DNA of 64,000 nt, from NCBI GenBank assembly GCA_025201765.1, contig MU623349.1, positions 124,001 through 188,000 of the forward strand, written 5' to 3'. Origin of the DNA: Daldinia sp. FL1419 (lineage: Eukaryota; Ascomycota; Sordariomycetes; Xylariales; Hypoxylaceae). Both the position numbers and the translations under genes were made by a program. How positions within the stretch are numbered: the first letter of the stretch is position 1; the number at the start of each line of letters is the position of its first letter. The notes below the pieces were generated by a model. It saw nothing but the letters and a program-made list of their open reading frames with translations, was not told where the DNA came from and made no database searches. Of the stretch, positions 44,135-55,800 are shown one piece after another.

Positions 44135-45717
44135 GCCCAACTTTAGGAGGGATATTATGCTGGCCTTAATTAATTCTTAAAGAGGAAGGTCATCTGTGCA
44201 CGCAATAGAGTATTTTTATTAGGTATATCTACAAATTTAATGGGTTGATGGCTAGCCTAAGGAAGTCCCTACTTTAAGAATTTTAAAAAAATATATATTC
44301 TTTTCCCTTTATCTTATTTTTTTTAATAATTACAAATATTTTTATATTTTTTTTAATTTTAAATTATTTATTATATAATTTTAAATTTAAATTATAAAGG
44401 TTTTTTTATATTTCTTTATAATATAAAATATTATATTTTAAATTAAAAATAACATTTAATTTTTTATAAAATAAAATTAAAAAATATATAATTTAAACCT
44501 AAAAAAAAAAAAAATTATTATTATTTTTTAAATTATAAAATTTATATAACTTAATTATTAAATAATATTTAATATATTTAAAAATTTAAAATATTAATTA
44601 AAAATTTATATATTTATTATATACCTATCTTTACTATTTTACTTAATTTTATATATTTTCTTATTTTTTATATTAATTTTGAAAAATTAACTTTATTTAT
44701 TATCTTATTTATATATTTTTTATTTAATTATTATATTATTATTAAAATTTATTAAGAAAGTTAATTAATAAAATTTCTAATAAATTAAATAAATATTTTT
44801 AACTTAATATTTTTTTATTAATTTTACATTTTTTTAATGTATGATTTTTTTTTTTAATAAGGATAAAGATATATTTATATTTTATAATTCTTTATTTACA
44901 TTTATCATTTATTATTAAAAGATATTTTAAATATTAATAATTATAGATTTAATTTTGGGAAACCCCCCTTTTATAATAATTCCTTAAATATTTATAATTA
45001 AAGATTATATTAAAATTAATTAATTTTTAAAATTATATTTAAAAACCTTATCATTTAAATTAAAAATAATTCCCCAATTTTATAAAAATATTAATTAATT
45101 ATTTTATTATATAAATAATTTTAATTCTTCTTTTTTATTAATTTACTTTTTATTTAATATTATTTTAATATTTTATAATAAAAAGGATATAAAATTGATA
45201 TCAATAATCTTACCAACTATTTTAATTAATCTAAAATTTTTTAAAAAAATAATAATTAAAAAAAAATAAAATATTAAAAATATATTATTTTTATATCTTA
45301 TAAATATAATATATCTTTATATAATTTAATTTATAATTTTTTTTAAATAATATATATATTAATTCACTTATAATTTAATTTTATTGTTTATTATTTAAAA
45401 ATAATATCTTCTTATTTTTTTATTAAAGAAAATAAATATATAAAATTAATAAAAACCTTTTTTATATAAATCAAAAAAAATATAATTATTTTAATAATTT
45501 AAATAAAATTATAATTTTATTTAAAATTTATATATTATTAATAGATTAAATTTTTTATATAAAATTTTTATATGGTTAAATTTAAGTGGTGTTAAAATAT
45601 GGTTATAGAATAAATACACTATTCTTTTACATTATATAATAATTTCTAATGGATTTTAAAGATTTAATAAATCTATCCTATTTTATATAAATATCTAAAA
45701 ATAATTATAATATATAT

Positions 45718-46153
45718 TGAACAGGAGCTCTGATAGCTCCTGCAGGATATGCCCTACACTTCAACTAACCCATAGCAACCAGAGGCTGTATGAGCTCGAG
45801 GATGCAAGGTGACTATATCCTGACGGAGGTATCGAGACGATCAGATAGATGAACTGCTATATGTGACTGCTCTGCAATGGTAGCGCGTACGATGAGGTAT
45901 AGGCCCAAAAGAGTGTATATTATCTGTATGAAGCTATATGGAAACGATCTCTCATGAACTATCTATGACTTGTGCTGATCAGGCAGGAAAACAACTACTG
46001 AGGCCTATATATATCCAAACGAGTGTGTGTAAACCTTATAGGGGTCTATCAGGGGGTCCTCCGGAATAGCTCCTATTACGTACTCCTGCTGCGTACTCCT
46101 ATTACGTATCCCTATTGTGTATTCCAACCACGTACTCACACTGCACCGGTTCA
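45718..46153 (+). repeat. Solo LTR, forward
   Basis: Begins TGAACAGGAGCTC and ends CCGGTTCA, so the ends are TGAAC...GTTCA, a 5-bp terminal inverted repeat with the TG...CA of LTRs. Length is 436 bp. Near the 5' end is an inverted repeat AGGAGCT-n5-AGCTCCT. The tail has repeated CTCCTATTACGTA-like units. It is flanked by A+T sequence in which a 4-bp ATAT is present on both sides. No internal retrotransposon sequence adjoins it. Confidence 0.7.
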
Positions 46154-46446
46154 ATATTAACTTACTTACCTTTATATAACTTTATTTAATATAATGAGCA
46201 GTTTGTATTAAATATCTTTTTATATAGGTTTATTTTTTTTAGTAATTTAGAATACTTATGGATTATATGAATTAAATATTTAAATAATATTATTTAATTT
46301 ATATAGGTAAATATCTTAATTTTATATATATGTATTTATTTTTAATTTTATAAGTTAAAAATATAATCTTAAATCAATAACGCTCTTCATATCTGAAATA
46401 TTTATACTAATAAAAAATAAAATAATATAATTATTATATTAAATAA

Positions 46447-46800
46447 ATTGCAGTATCGCAGAGCGCAAGCAAGGCATACAAGGAGGATTGAGGTTAGCCG
46501 GGAAAAGCCACGGGTTGGCAGCACCATTTTAAGCCATTTTAAAAAGCAAATATAATATTGTGGTGTTGAAAAAAGGGTTATAAAAGTAAAAATGTGTGAT
46601 GGCTTTTCATAAAGATGTAAAGTTATTTATATATATTTATACCCTACATAAACTGCATACATCCCAGCCCTCCCCCAGAACAACCTCTTTGCAATGCAGC
46701 AACGTTTTTATTATTTATTAAAGAAAATAATGAAATTATTTTAAATCTTATTATCGCCCCACATATAGGCTGCCGCCATATTACTTCACGTAACTGGCAT
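46447..46800. repeat. Normal-composition island, unidentified repeat remnant
   Basis: About 350 bp of mixed composition (GCAGTATCGCAGAGCGCAAG at its left part, CCCTCCCCCAGAACAACCTC to the right) interrupting the A+T block. No second copy or coding frame was found in this window; possibly another decayed mobile element. Confidence 0.4.
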
Positions 46801-46814
46801 TATAACATATAAAG

Positions 46815-47041
46815 TATTTTTCCATATTAAAGTTTAATTATTTCTATTAAAAGGTAAATTTTAATAAGAATATAAAATAAAGCCAAAATTATAATAATAT
46901 AATTTGTTTAAATAGGCAGTAGGTAGGTTTTCTCCGGAACACAGTTCCTACCTGGAACAAATATTAAGAGATGGACCAGATACCTATAATATATTCTAGG
47001 TAAATTGGGGTAGTAATAAATAAATAAATAAATAAATAAAA
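46815..47041 (+). repeat. Short interspersed element, copy 1 (mutated)
   Basis: Begins near TTTTTCCATATTAA and ends with TAGTAATAAATAAATAAATA, a simple-repeat tail typical of LINE 3' ends or SINEs. It matches the copy at 49263-49509 along its length; the differences are almost all C-to-T or G-to-A. The 3' half, with TTTTCTCCGGAACACAGTTCC, is well conserved. Confidence 0.75.
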
Positions 47042-49262
47042 TATTAAATAAATTGTTTTTTTTGGGTAGAGTTTTAATTAAATCAATCAAGGTTATAAAA
47101 TTAATATCAAAATTTAAATCTATATAGGATATAATATTTTAATTAAAATGTAATAGAGTAGATAGAATTGAAAATATAATGATGATTATTAATATAAATG
47201 AAATGAATTTCTATTTATATTATCTTTTAAATTTTTAATAATAAATATAAATTCATTAAAATTTGGGATAATAAGTAAAAAATTAATATATTTAAAGTTT
47301 TAAGAGTATTATTATTTAAATAATTTTAATATAAATATTAATATTATAAATAAAGTATATTAAATATATGATATATTTTTTATCTCATTTTTATATTATA
47401 ATAAATTTTAATAGTTTTTAATTAATGGTGAATAGTGATTATAATTGGTGTAGAATATAAAGTAAATTGATTTAAAAAAACCTTATATTTTTTAAGTTAT
47501 TTTATTATATTATATTGGGATATTATATACCAGATTTATTCCCTTATAATTTTATTAATAATATTATAGATTGGATTAATAAATAGTTTATTAATCTCAA
47601 ATTTTACTATTATTATATAAAGTTTTTCATATATGGATACTAATTTATATCATTATTTTTGGAAGTTTTACATTCTTTCTATCATAAATTATTAATAAAT
47701 CCATAACTATTAATATTTAATTTCATAAAATCTAATAAAAGTCCTTAATTTATATCATTAATAATATAAATTTTAATTAAAAATATAATCTTTTAATTAT
47801 TCTTTCTCCATATAAAATAAATACATCCACAAATAATAATTAAATAAATTTTTATGTAATAATCATAATAATATTAAAAATATTTTGAAAATAACATTCA
47901 TAAAGGAATTATTCAAAAATAAAGAAAGAAAATAACAATAATAGTAAAAATAGAAAGGATATTATAAAAACATTTATATACTTAAAAAATAAATTAATTA
48001 AATTATTATAAAAAATTAATAAAATTAATTATTATTATAGTAAATTTATTTTAATAAATTTTTAATTATTAATATATTTTTCTTTAAAGATTAAAATTAA
48101 ATAATATAAATATTAACCCTAAATTTAAAATTTTAATTTTATCCATCATAAATAAAGATAATTCTATTTTTTAAATTAAACTTTAAAATATTATTAAAAT
48201 ATTAAATTTATAATTCCAATTAAAAAAATAAATATTATTAAAAAAATATATTTAAAATTTATTAATATCTTTAATAAAGTAATATATATTTTACAATTTT
48301 AATACCATATTCATATTAAAGAAAAGTTCTTTTTAGAATAATATTAACTTTATTTAATACAATATTCAATTCAAAATATCAAAAAAAAATTATAAGAACA
48401 TTTCCTACCAAAATTCATATTAAAATTAAAAGAAATATTCTTTATAAATTCTGAAAAAGTGTTATATTGATTTAATTATATTAAATATTTTCCAAAAATA
48501 TTACATTTAATTTTAATATATATAATTTATTAATTAATTATATTTTTAGGGAAATTCCCTTTAAATTGTTAATTATTTATATTATAAATACCTTATATTT
48601 ATTTATATTTAATAAAAATTGAAAATTTATGCCTATTTAAAGAGTAATTTCTAATAATAGGATATATTTTTATAATAATTATTAAATTCTTTTTTAATCC
48701 TTTAAATAATTAATTTAATAAGATTTTATATAAAAAGGTTTCAAGTTATGTAACCATCTTTACAAATGATATTTTTTAAATAACTAATATTTTACCTTAT
48801 TTGATTGAAGATGTTTTAAATGAAATTATTATAATATAATATAGCCCTAATAAATTTATTAAAAAAAATCTTTTACCATTCCTTGGATTTAAGAAGTTTA
48901 TATTAAAGAAAATCTTATTATGGTTAAAAATAAATAATTATTTATATATTAAAATTCCTTTAAATAGATAATTCTAAGATTAATGGCTAATAGGAGAAAA
49001 TAAAATGGTTCTAAATATCTTATTAGTTTTAATATAATATATTTTTAATATTAAAGAAAAATCAATAAAATGAATCATTTATATCCTTTAATAAAAAGAT
49101 CTTTTGCTAATATTTCATAATATTTTAAATAGAAAAATAGTTAATAAATTAAGATAAAAGGTTAATTTAAATATAAAAGATATAATAGAGGAGGATTTTA
49201 TAAAAATTGGAATATTATTTATTAAAGGAAAATAGGATATTTAAAAAGATTTATTATTCATA

Positions 49263-49509
49263 GTGTTTTTCCATATTAAGGTCTGTGTTTTTCTATATTA
49301 AGGTCTGATCATTTCTATTGGAGGGTGAGTTCCAATAGGAACACAGGGTGAAGCCAAAGCTATGGCAACGTAGCTTGTTCGGATAGGCGGCGGGTAGGTT
49401 TTCTCCGGAACACGGTTCCTACCCGGAACAAATACCAAGAGATGGACCGGATACCTATAATATATTCTAGGTAAATTGGGGTAGTAATAAATAATAAATA
49501 ATAATAATT
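49263..49509 (+). repeat. Short interspersed element, copy 2 (less mutated)
   Basis: Same orientation and order as copy 1, with higher GC. A CGGGTAGG/CCTACCCG inverted repeat (49391-49398 and 49418-49425) forms an 8-bp stem around a 19-nt loop near the 3' end. The left edge has a partial duplication of GTGTTTTTCxATATTAAGGTCTG. The tail is AATAAATAATAAT. No protein-coding frame; SINE-like or a LINE 3' terminus. Confidence 0.75.
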
Positions 49510-49954
49510 ATTATTCATAAATTCTTTAAGATTTTTTAATTTAAATAATAATAAAATAAATAATCTTTAAAAAATAGGATTTATTTACCAAATTATTTGT
49601 AACAAAAAATTATTAAATAATAATATTATTAATAAATTTAAATTTTTTAAAGAAATTATTAATGATTAATTGTACGTAAGGGTATCATTTAGGTCCAAAT
49701 TTTTGAATATTTAAAATCCTCATTATTTCATAAATATTTTTATAATACTTTTTTTATATGGTTGGGGTGATCCTATTATAATAAATTAGGTTGAAAGGAA
49801 TGAATTAATTATTTTTAAGGAAAAAAATTTTATTTTATAAATATAAATAAATATTCTCCTTATCCATTAAAAGATGGTACCTTTATATACTATATAGAAT
49901 AAAGTATATAAAAATTAATAAATTTTTATAAATAAATCTATGTCTTTCTTATTT

Positions 49955-50222
49955 CATTAGTTGCGCCACAATCCTAACTGACCAATCAGCTCCCAGAGAA
50001 ATCCCCCGCATTTTTGAACGTTTTCAGCTATTGTACAACAACCTCCTATCGGAAACACATGCAACCTATCTCAAAAGACCACGAATTCAGCTATCTTTCA
50101 AATGATACCAATTATTAGTATTTTTACGTAGGTTTCGAATTGATATAATGAATCAAAGTGGTTTGGGATTTTTTTTGTGCCCCGTGCGCGCGCCTGTGGC
50201 TTCCCGTGGCGTACAGCTTTTT
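49955..50222. repeat. Normal-composition island before the LTR array
   Basis: Mixed-composition stretch containing GCGCCACAATCCTAACTGACC, TATCGGAAACACATGCAACC and GTGCGCGCGCCTGTGGC. It has no ORF or second copy in the window. Probably a piece of a further mobile element; identity unknown. Confidence 0.35.
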
Positions 50223-50226
50223 CAAT

Positions 50227-52223
50227 TGAACAGGAGCTTACATCAGCAAAATCCCCCTGCAAATCGTTCAACCAGGGTCTTGAACAGGAGCTCTAATTGA
50301 TCAGGTGCTTCAATTGAACAGGTGCTCTAATTCAACAAGAGCTCTAATAGCTGGATACAAGGTGATTATATCCTGAGGAAGGTAGGTACTAAGGTGATCA
50401 AATAAAAGGCTAATAGAGGTAACTGCTGGCAATGGTAGCTGGCGCTCAAGAGAGAGAATCAACGATATATTCAATAAGAGAAAGAAGTCATAAACTATCG
50501 TAAGAAGCTATATAAAAGGTGATACTTAAAGAGCTTAACCTGATCAGACAAGAATCAACTCTTAAAGGTCTCTATATTGAGCAGGAGCTCTAATAGCTCC
50601 TGTAGGATACGCCCTGAATTTCAGCTACCCAATAACTAACTATATCCTGAAGAAGGTAGGTATTAAGGTGATCAAATAAAATGCTGATTAATAGAGGTGA
50701 TTACTGGCGCTCAAGAAGTAGAATACGCAATATATTCAATAAGAGAAAGAAACCCTAAACTATAGTAAGAAGCTATATAAAAGGTGATTCTCAAAGAGCT
50801 TGACCTGATCAGACAAGAATTAACTCTTGAGGGCCTATATATTGAACAGGAGCTCTAATAGCTCCTGCAGGATATGCGTATAAATGAGATAAAAGATGCA
50901 AGGTGACTATATCCTGAAAAAGGTATTAAAGTGATTAAATAAAAGAATAAGCGTAACTGCTGGCAATGGTAGCGAGCGCTCAACAGGTAGAATAGACGAT
51001 ATATTCAACTGGAGACAGGGTTATAAACTATCGTAAGAAGCTGAATGAATTGATGTTTAAGAATTTGACCTGATCAGACACGAATCAACTCTTGAGGGCC
51101 TATATATTAAATATAAGCTCTAATTAAATAGGAACCCTAATAACTCCTACAAGATATGCCCTGCAATTCAGCTACCCCATAATAAACTACATTCTGAAAA
51201 AGGTACTAAAGTGATCAAATAAAAGGCTAATAGAGGTAACTGCTAGCAATGGTAGCTGGTGCTTAAGAGATATAATAGATGATATATTCAACAAGAGAGA
51301 GAAATCATGAACTATTATAAGAAGCTATGAGAAAAACTGATGATTCTGAAGAGCTTAACCTGATCAGACAATAATTAGCTCTTGAGGGCCTATTTATGTT
51401 CCAAAAAGCCTGTGGAAACCTTAGAAGGGTTGGTTCCATGGAGGCAAAAAGGGTAGCTTCAGTTACGTAATCACACCACCCCGATCCATTATTATAAAGA
51501 ACTTGACCTGATCAGACAAGAATCAACACTTGGGGGCTTATATATTGAATAGGAGCTCTAATTGAACAGGAGCTATAGGTAACAAGCCAAAAGGTTGAGT
51601 AGGATAAAAGATGTAAGGTAAATATATCCGGAAGGATGGTAGGTATTAAAGTGATCGGCTGGAAGGTAATAAAAGTAACTGCTTACCACGGTAGCTGGCG
51701 CTCAAGATGATATATTTAATTCAAGACAAGAGAGTTGTATACTATTGTAAGAAGCTCTATGAAAAGTGATGGTTGAATAGCTTGACTTCTATGATAAAGA
51801 ACGTGACCTGATCAGACAAGAATCAACTCTTGAGTGCCTACCTATATATTGAACAGGAGCTCTAATTCAAGGTCAATACTACCTATTGAACAGATGCTCT
51901 AATAGCTAAATGCAAGGTAATTATAACCTGAGGAAGGTAGGTATTCAAGTGATCAAATAAGAAGCTAATAGACGTAACTTCTGGCAATAGTAACTAGCAC
52001 TCAAGATGATATATTCAACTAACAAGAAGGTTCTATACCATTGTAAGAAACTACGAGAAAAACTGATGATTCTGAAGAGCTTGACCTGATCAGACAAGAA
52101 TCAACTCTTGAGGACCTATATATTGCATAAGAGCTCTAATTGAGGGTTAATACTATCGAACAGGAGCTCCAATTCGGGGTTGATGCTATTTAACAGGAGC
52201 TCCAATTCAGGGTTAATGCTATT
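50227..52223 (+). repeat. Direct-repeat array of truncated LTR units
   Basis: Six or so units of about 270-300 bp, all in forward LTR orientation, in the order: TGAACAGGAGCTCTAATAGCTCC; GCAAGGTGATTATATCCTGA; TAACTGCTGGCAATGGTAGC; CTATCGTAAGAAGCTATATA; GACCTGATCAGACAAGAATC; GAGGGCCTATATATT, which joins straight to the next GAACAGGAGC. This junction is seen near 50575, 50843, 51110, 51545, 51850 and 52125. Most units lack the last about 100 bp of the full LTR (a piece of that tail occurs near 51415-51490). At 50227-50340 and 52120-52225 only the first about 18 bp are reiterated several times. Confidence 0.75.
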
Positions 52224-52598
52224 TAACAGGAGCTCTAATAGCTCTTGCAGGATATGCCCTGCACTTCAACTAACCCATAACAGGCTAGAGGTTGTATGAG
52301 CTCGAGGATGTAAGGTGATTATATCTTGAGAAGGGTATTAAGACGATCGGATAGAAAGACTGATATATGTGATTGTTCGGTAATGGTAGTGCATATTAGA
52401 GGTTATAGATAAAAGAAACGTATATTATTTGTATGAAGTTTTATGAAAGTGATCTTAAAAGAACTATATAGAACTATGAAGACCTTTAATTGATCAGGCA
52501 AGAAAGCAATTCTTGAAGGCTTATTTATATCTAAAAGAATATGTGTAAACCTTAGAGGGGGGGTGGCTCTTATTATATAATTACACTACCCCGGTTCA
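52224..52598 (+). repeat. LTR copy closing the array
   Basis: Starts TAACAGGAGCTCTAATAGCTC and ends CCCCGGTTCA; 375 bp. It retains the full tail with TGTAAACCTTAGAGGGG and ATTACACTACCCCGGTTCA missing from the array units. It is homologous to the solo LTR at 45718 throughout. Confidence 0.7.
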
Positions 52599-52805
52599 AT
52601 ATATTCGTATGAAGTTCTATGAAGGTTATCCTTGCAGAACTATGATGAGCTTGAGCTGATCAGGCAAGAAAATAACGCGTGGAAGCCTATTTATGTTCCA
52701 AAAAGCCTGTAGAGATATTAAAAGAGTTGGTTCTATGGAGGCAAATAGGGTTTTGGAAGGTAGCTTTAATTACGTAATTATATTACCCCAATTTAATAAT
52801 ATATG
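52599..52805 (+). repeat. Partial LTR, 3' half
   Basis: Continues from the previous LTR with GTATGAAGTTCTATGAAGG, GAGCTGATCAGGCAAGAAAA and GAAGCCTATTTATG, ending ATTATATTACCCCAATTTAA, i.e. the second half of the LTR only. G-to-A and C-to-T changes are evident at the end. Confidence 0.6.
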
Positions 52806-52819
52806 GTCCTGAAAGTCAA

Positions 52820-52840
52820 ACTGGTCGCGAAGCGACCAGT
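52820..52840. repeat. 9-bp hairpin ACTGGTCGC/GCGACCAGT
   Basis: Perfect 9-bp inverted repeat with a 3-nt GAA loop, in otherwise A+T-rich sequence just after the LTR array. This is the sort of hairpin found at the ends of some fungal DNA transposons or MITEs; no partner terminus was found. Confidence 0.6.
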
Positions 52841-55800
52841 CCAAAAAAACTAGTATTTATTAAATTATTTCAATATAAAACTAATATTATTATATATTTA
52901 ATATTTCTTTTCCTTATATTTAACTAAATAATTAAAAATAATAGTATATATATTAGTTAAGTATGTGTGGATAAGGAGATTTTTTATAGGGTAGTTAAAA
53001 TTTGTAATTTATTTATAGAAGAATAATTGCAGTAGGTTGGAGAAGATTTTTAAATAAATCACCAAATTAATAATTTTAAAATAAAATTATTATTAAAGGA
53101 AATTATTATTTATAAATACCAATAATCATTTTCCAATAAAGAGAAGGTTTTATAATATAATAAATTAAGAAATATAATTATATAATATGGGATGCCTACC
53201 ATTTAATTTATAAATAACCTTAATAATATAATATTATTAATTTATATAAAAATTGATTAGAAATTTTGAAGGGATAGATATTTAAAGAGGTTGAAGTAAT
53301 AAATAGAAAAAAGATTGGTACCTATTAATAGGTCCTTAATAAAGGAAGTAAATTAAGATTTAATATCTTTTATAATATAATTTTATATTTATATAAATAC
53401 CTTTTTTAAACATATTATTAAAATTTATTTTAAAAATAGGACATTCAATCTAATTAACCAATATTTTGGAACCTTAGAAATAAATGGGCAAGGTACATTT
53501 TATCTTTATAACTTCTTATAATATTATAATAATATTGGTATGGAAAAGATAATGGAAGATTTAATAGAAAATAATAAACAAAAAAAATTAATAAATTTTT
53601 AAAATAAATTGATAAATATTTTCAAAAAGGTTTTGATTATATTATTTTAAGCAAAAAATCTTGTTATTTTAATAAGATATATCTTAAACCATTTAAAGAT
53701 TTATGTAATAATATTTATAAGTTGGAAGAGAAGTGGGAGGATAAAACCTAATATGTAATAATTATAATATAAGCCTATTAATGTACAATAATGTGCCAAA
53801 AGTACAAAAAAACAAATAGGTTAAATAAATATTATTTTAAATAATTTTGGAAAAAGATTAAAAATATGTATATTAATGATAATAAAATTTTTTATATTAA
53901 AAGAAATTCTAACAATTATATATGATGGAATAAAATTATAATTATAATTATATAATATAACTATAACTTTTTATTAATTTATACTATTACCTAAACCCTA
54001 ACATTCTTATATTATATTATAAATTATATTATAAAGTTAGAAATGCCTTCTTATTAAAGATTTATATTTATGATTTTATTTCTAAATTAAATCATTATAA
54101 ATTATTATAATTAGGAAAATAATAATAAAATTAAAAAAACTTAAAGAATTATAATATAAATTTTAAATTAAATTTTTTTTTAATAAAAATTATTATCTAT
54201 TAAAATATATAATTATTTACTTAATTATAATATATATTATTATTTCTTAAAAAAATAACATTAATTATATTCCAATATAATCTATTTTATTATTTAATAT
54301 AAATAATCATATTTATACAAATTTGTTAAGAATTATTCTGATGGCAATAAAAGCCTTTAAATAAACAAATTTTTATCTTTTAATAAAAATGGTTATAAAT
54401 CAAATATCTTTAAGGCTTATGTATATTAAGGGCCATTATTGAAGGATATATACTTATACAAATATATTTCTATTATTAATATCATATTAAAATCTATATC
54501 TAAAAATTTATAATTATATAAAATAATATTTAATAGATTAATGAAAAATAGTTAATTTTATTAGAAAATTATTTATTTTAAATAAAATAATATAAGGATT
54601 TTTATTTTTTTTTTAATAAGCTCTTTGTTTTTAGTATTTAATAATAATGGATTATACAATTAGAATGTTACAATCTGCTTTATTTTATTTATTCTTTAAA
54701 AAACATTTATTAAATAGATATAATAGATTTTATTGGAAATATGGGAAGATCTATTCCAAATATTTCCAGTAAAATTGAAATTTATTAATAGTAATTTTAA
54801 TTTATTACAAAAATCTAAAAATAACATAATTAAAAATTAAAAAATTTATAAAACTTATTTTAATAAAAATATTATATTATAAGAATATAATGAAAATTAT
54901 AAAAATATAAATAAATATAAAGTTAAAGAATTTAATAATTTTCTTAAATAATAAAAGAAATCTAAAATAATTAAATATTTTTTTAAAGAAATTTTCCAAT
55001 ATTTACAAAAAATATAATTAAAAGGGGTACTAATATTTAAAAAATCTATAACACATATTACAAATTTAATATTAAGAAATAATATAGAAAAATTTATAAA
55101 ATTTTTAAATATTTTAAAATTAAATATTTATAAGATTTTATTTAAACAAATAACCTAGGAAAATTTTATATTTCAATCTTTATATTTTAATATAAATTAA
55201 ATTATAATAAAATATATTAAAATATAAATAAATAATTTAATTATTATAAATATAAAAAAATTAAATAAAATTATGGGAATTATAGATAAAAAAAATTTAT
55301 TAAAAAAGTTTATTAATAATATAAAAATATTTGGCATAAATAAGGATCCTATATAATATATATTATTAATATTATAATAATACATATTATAAAAAGTTTA
55401 ATTAATAACACTCATTATTAAACTCTTTTAAGGGAAGAATTGGATAGATGTAGATTAATTCTTATCATATAAAAACTTATTTAATTTTAAATAAAATATA
55501 TTATTATTATTTATTATAAGAAAGATAGATATTTTAATTATATATAGAGTGTAATAATAATTGTTTTATAATATATTGGATATGGATAATGGTGATTTAT
55601 ATGAATTTTAATTCTTTTATTATTTTAGAGGAAAAAGAGATATAAATAAAAATATAATTATTAAAATTATTATTAAAATATTTATAATAAAGAATAAATA
55701 ATAATAAATTAAAATAATAACTATATTTAATAGTGTAGTAATAAATATTGATAATATTATTATATATTTGACTATAAATCTTCTTTTTAAATTTAATATA

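Noticed and set aside
50227..52598. CRISPR-like array
   Set aside because: Units are about 270 bp, imperfect and without unique spacers; they are LTR pieces in a eukaryotic genome.
55197..55385. 62-aa frame rich in Ile/Phe/Asn in the A+T block
   Set aside because: Pure composition effect of A/T-rich DNA; no start context or domain.
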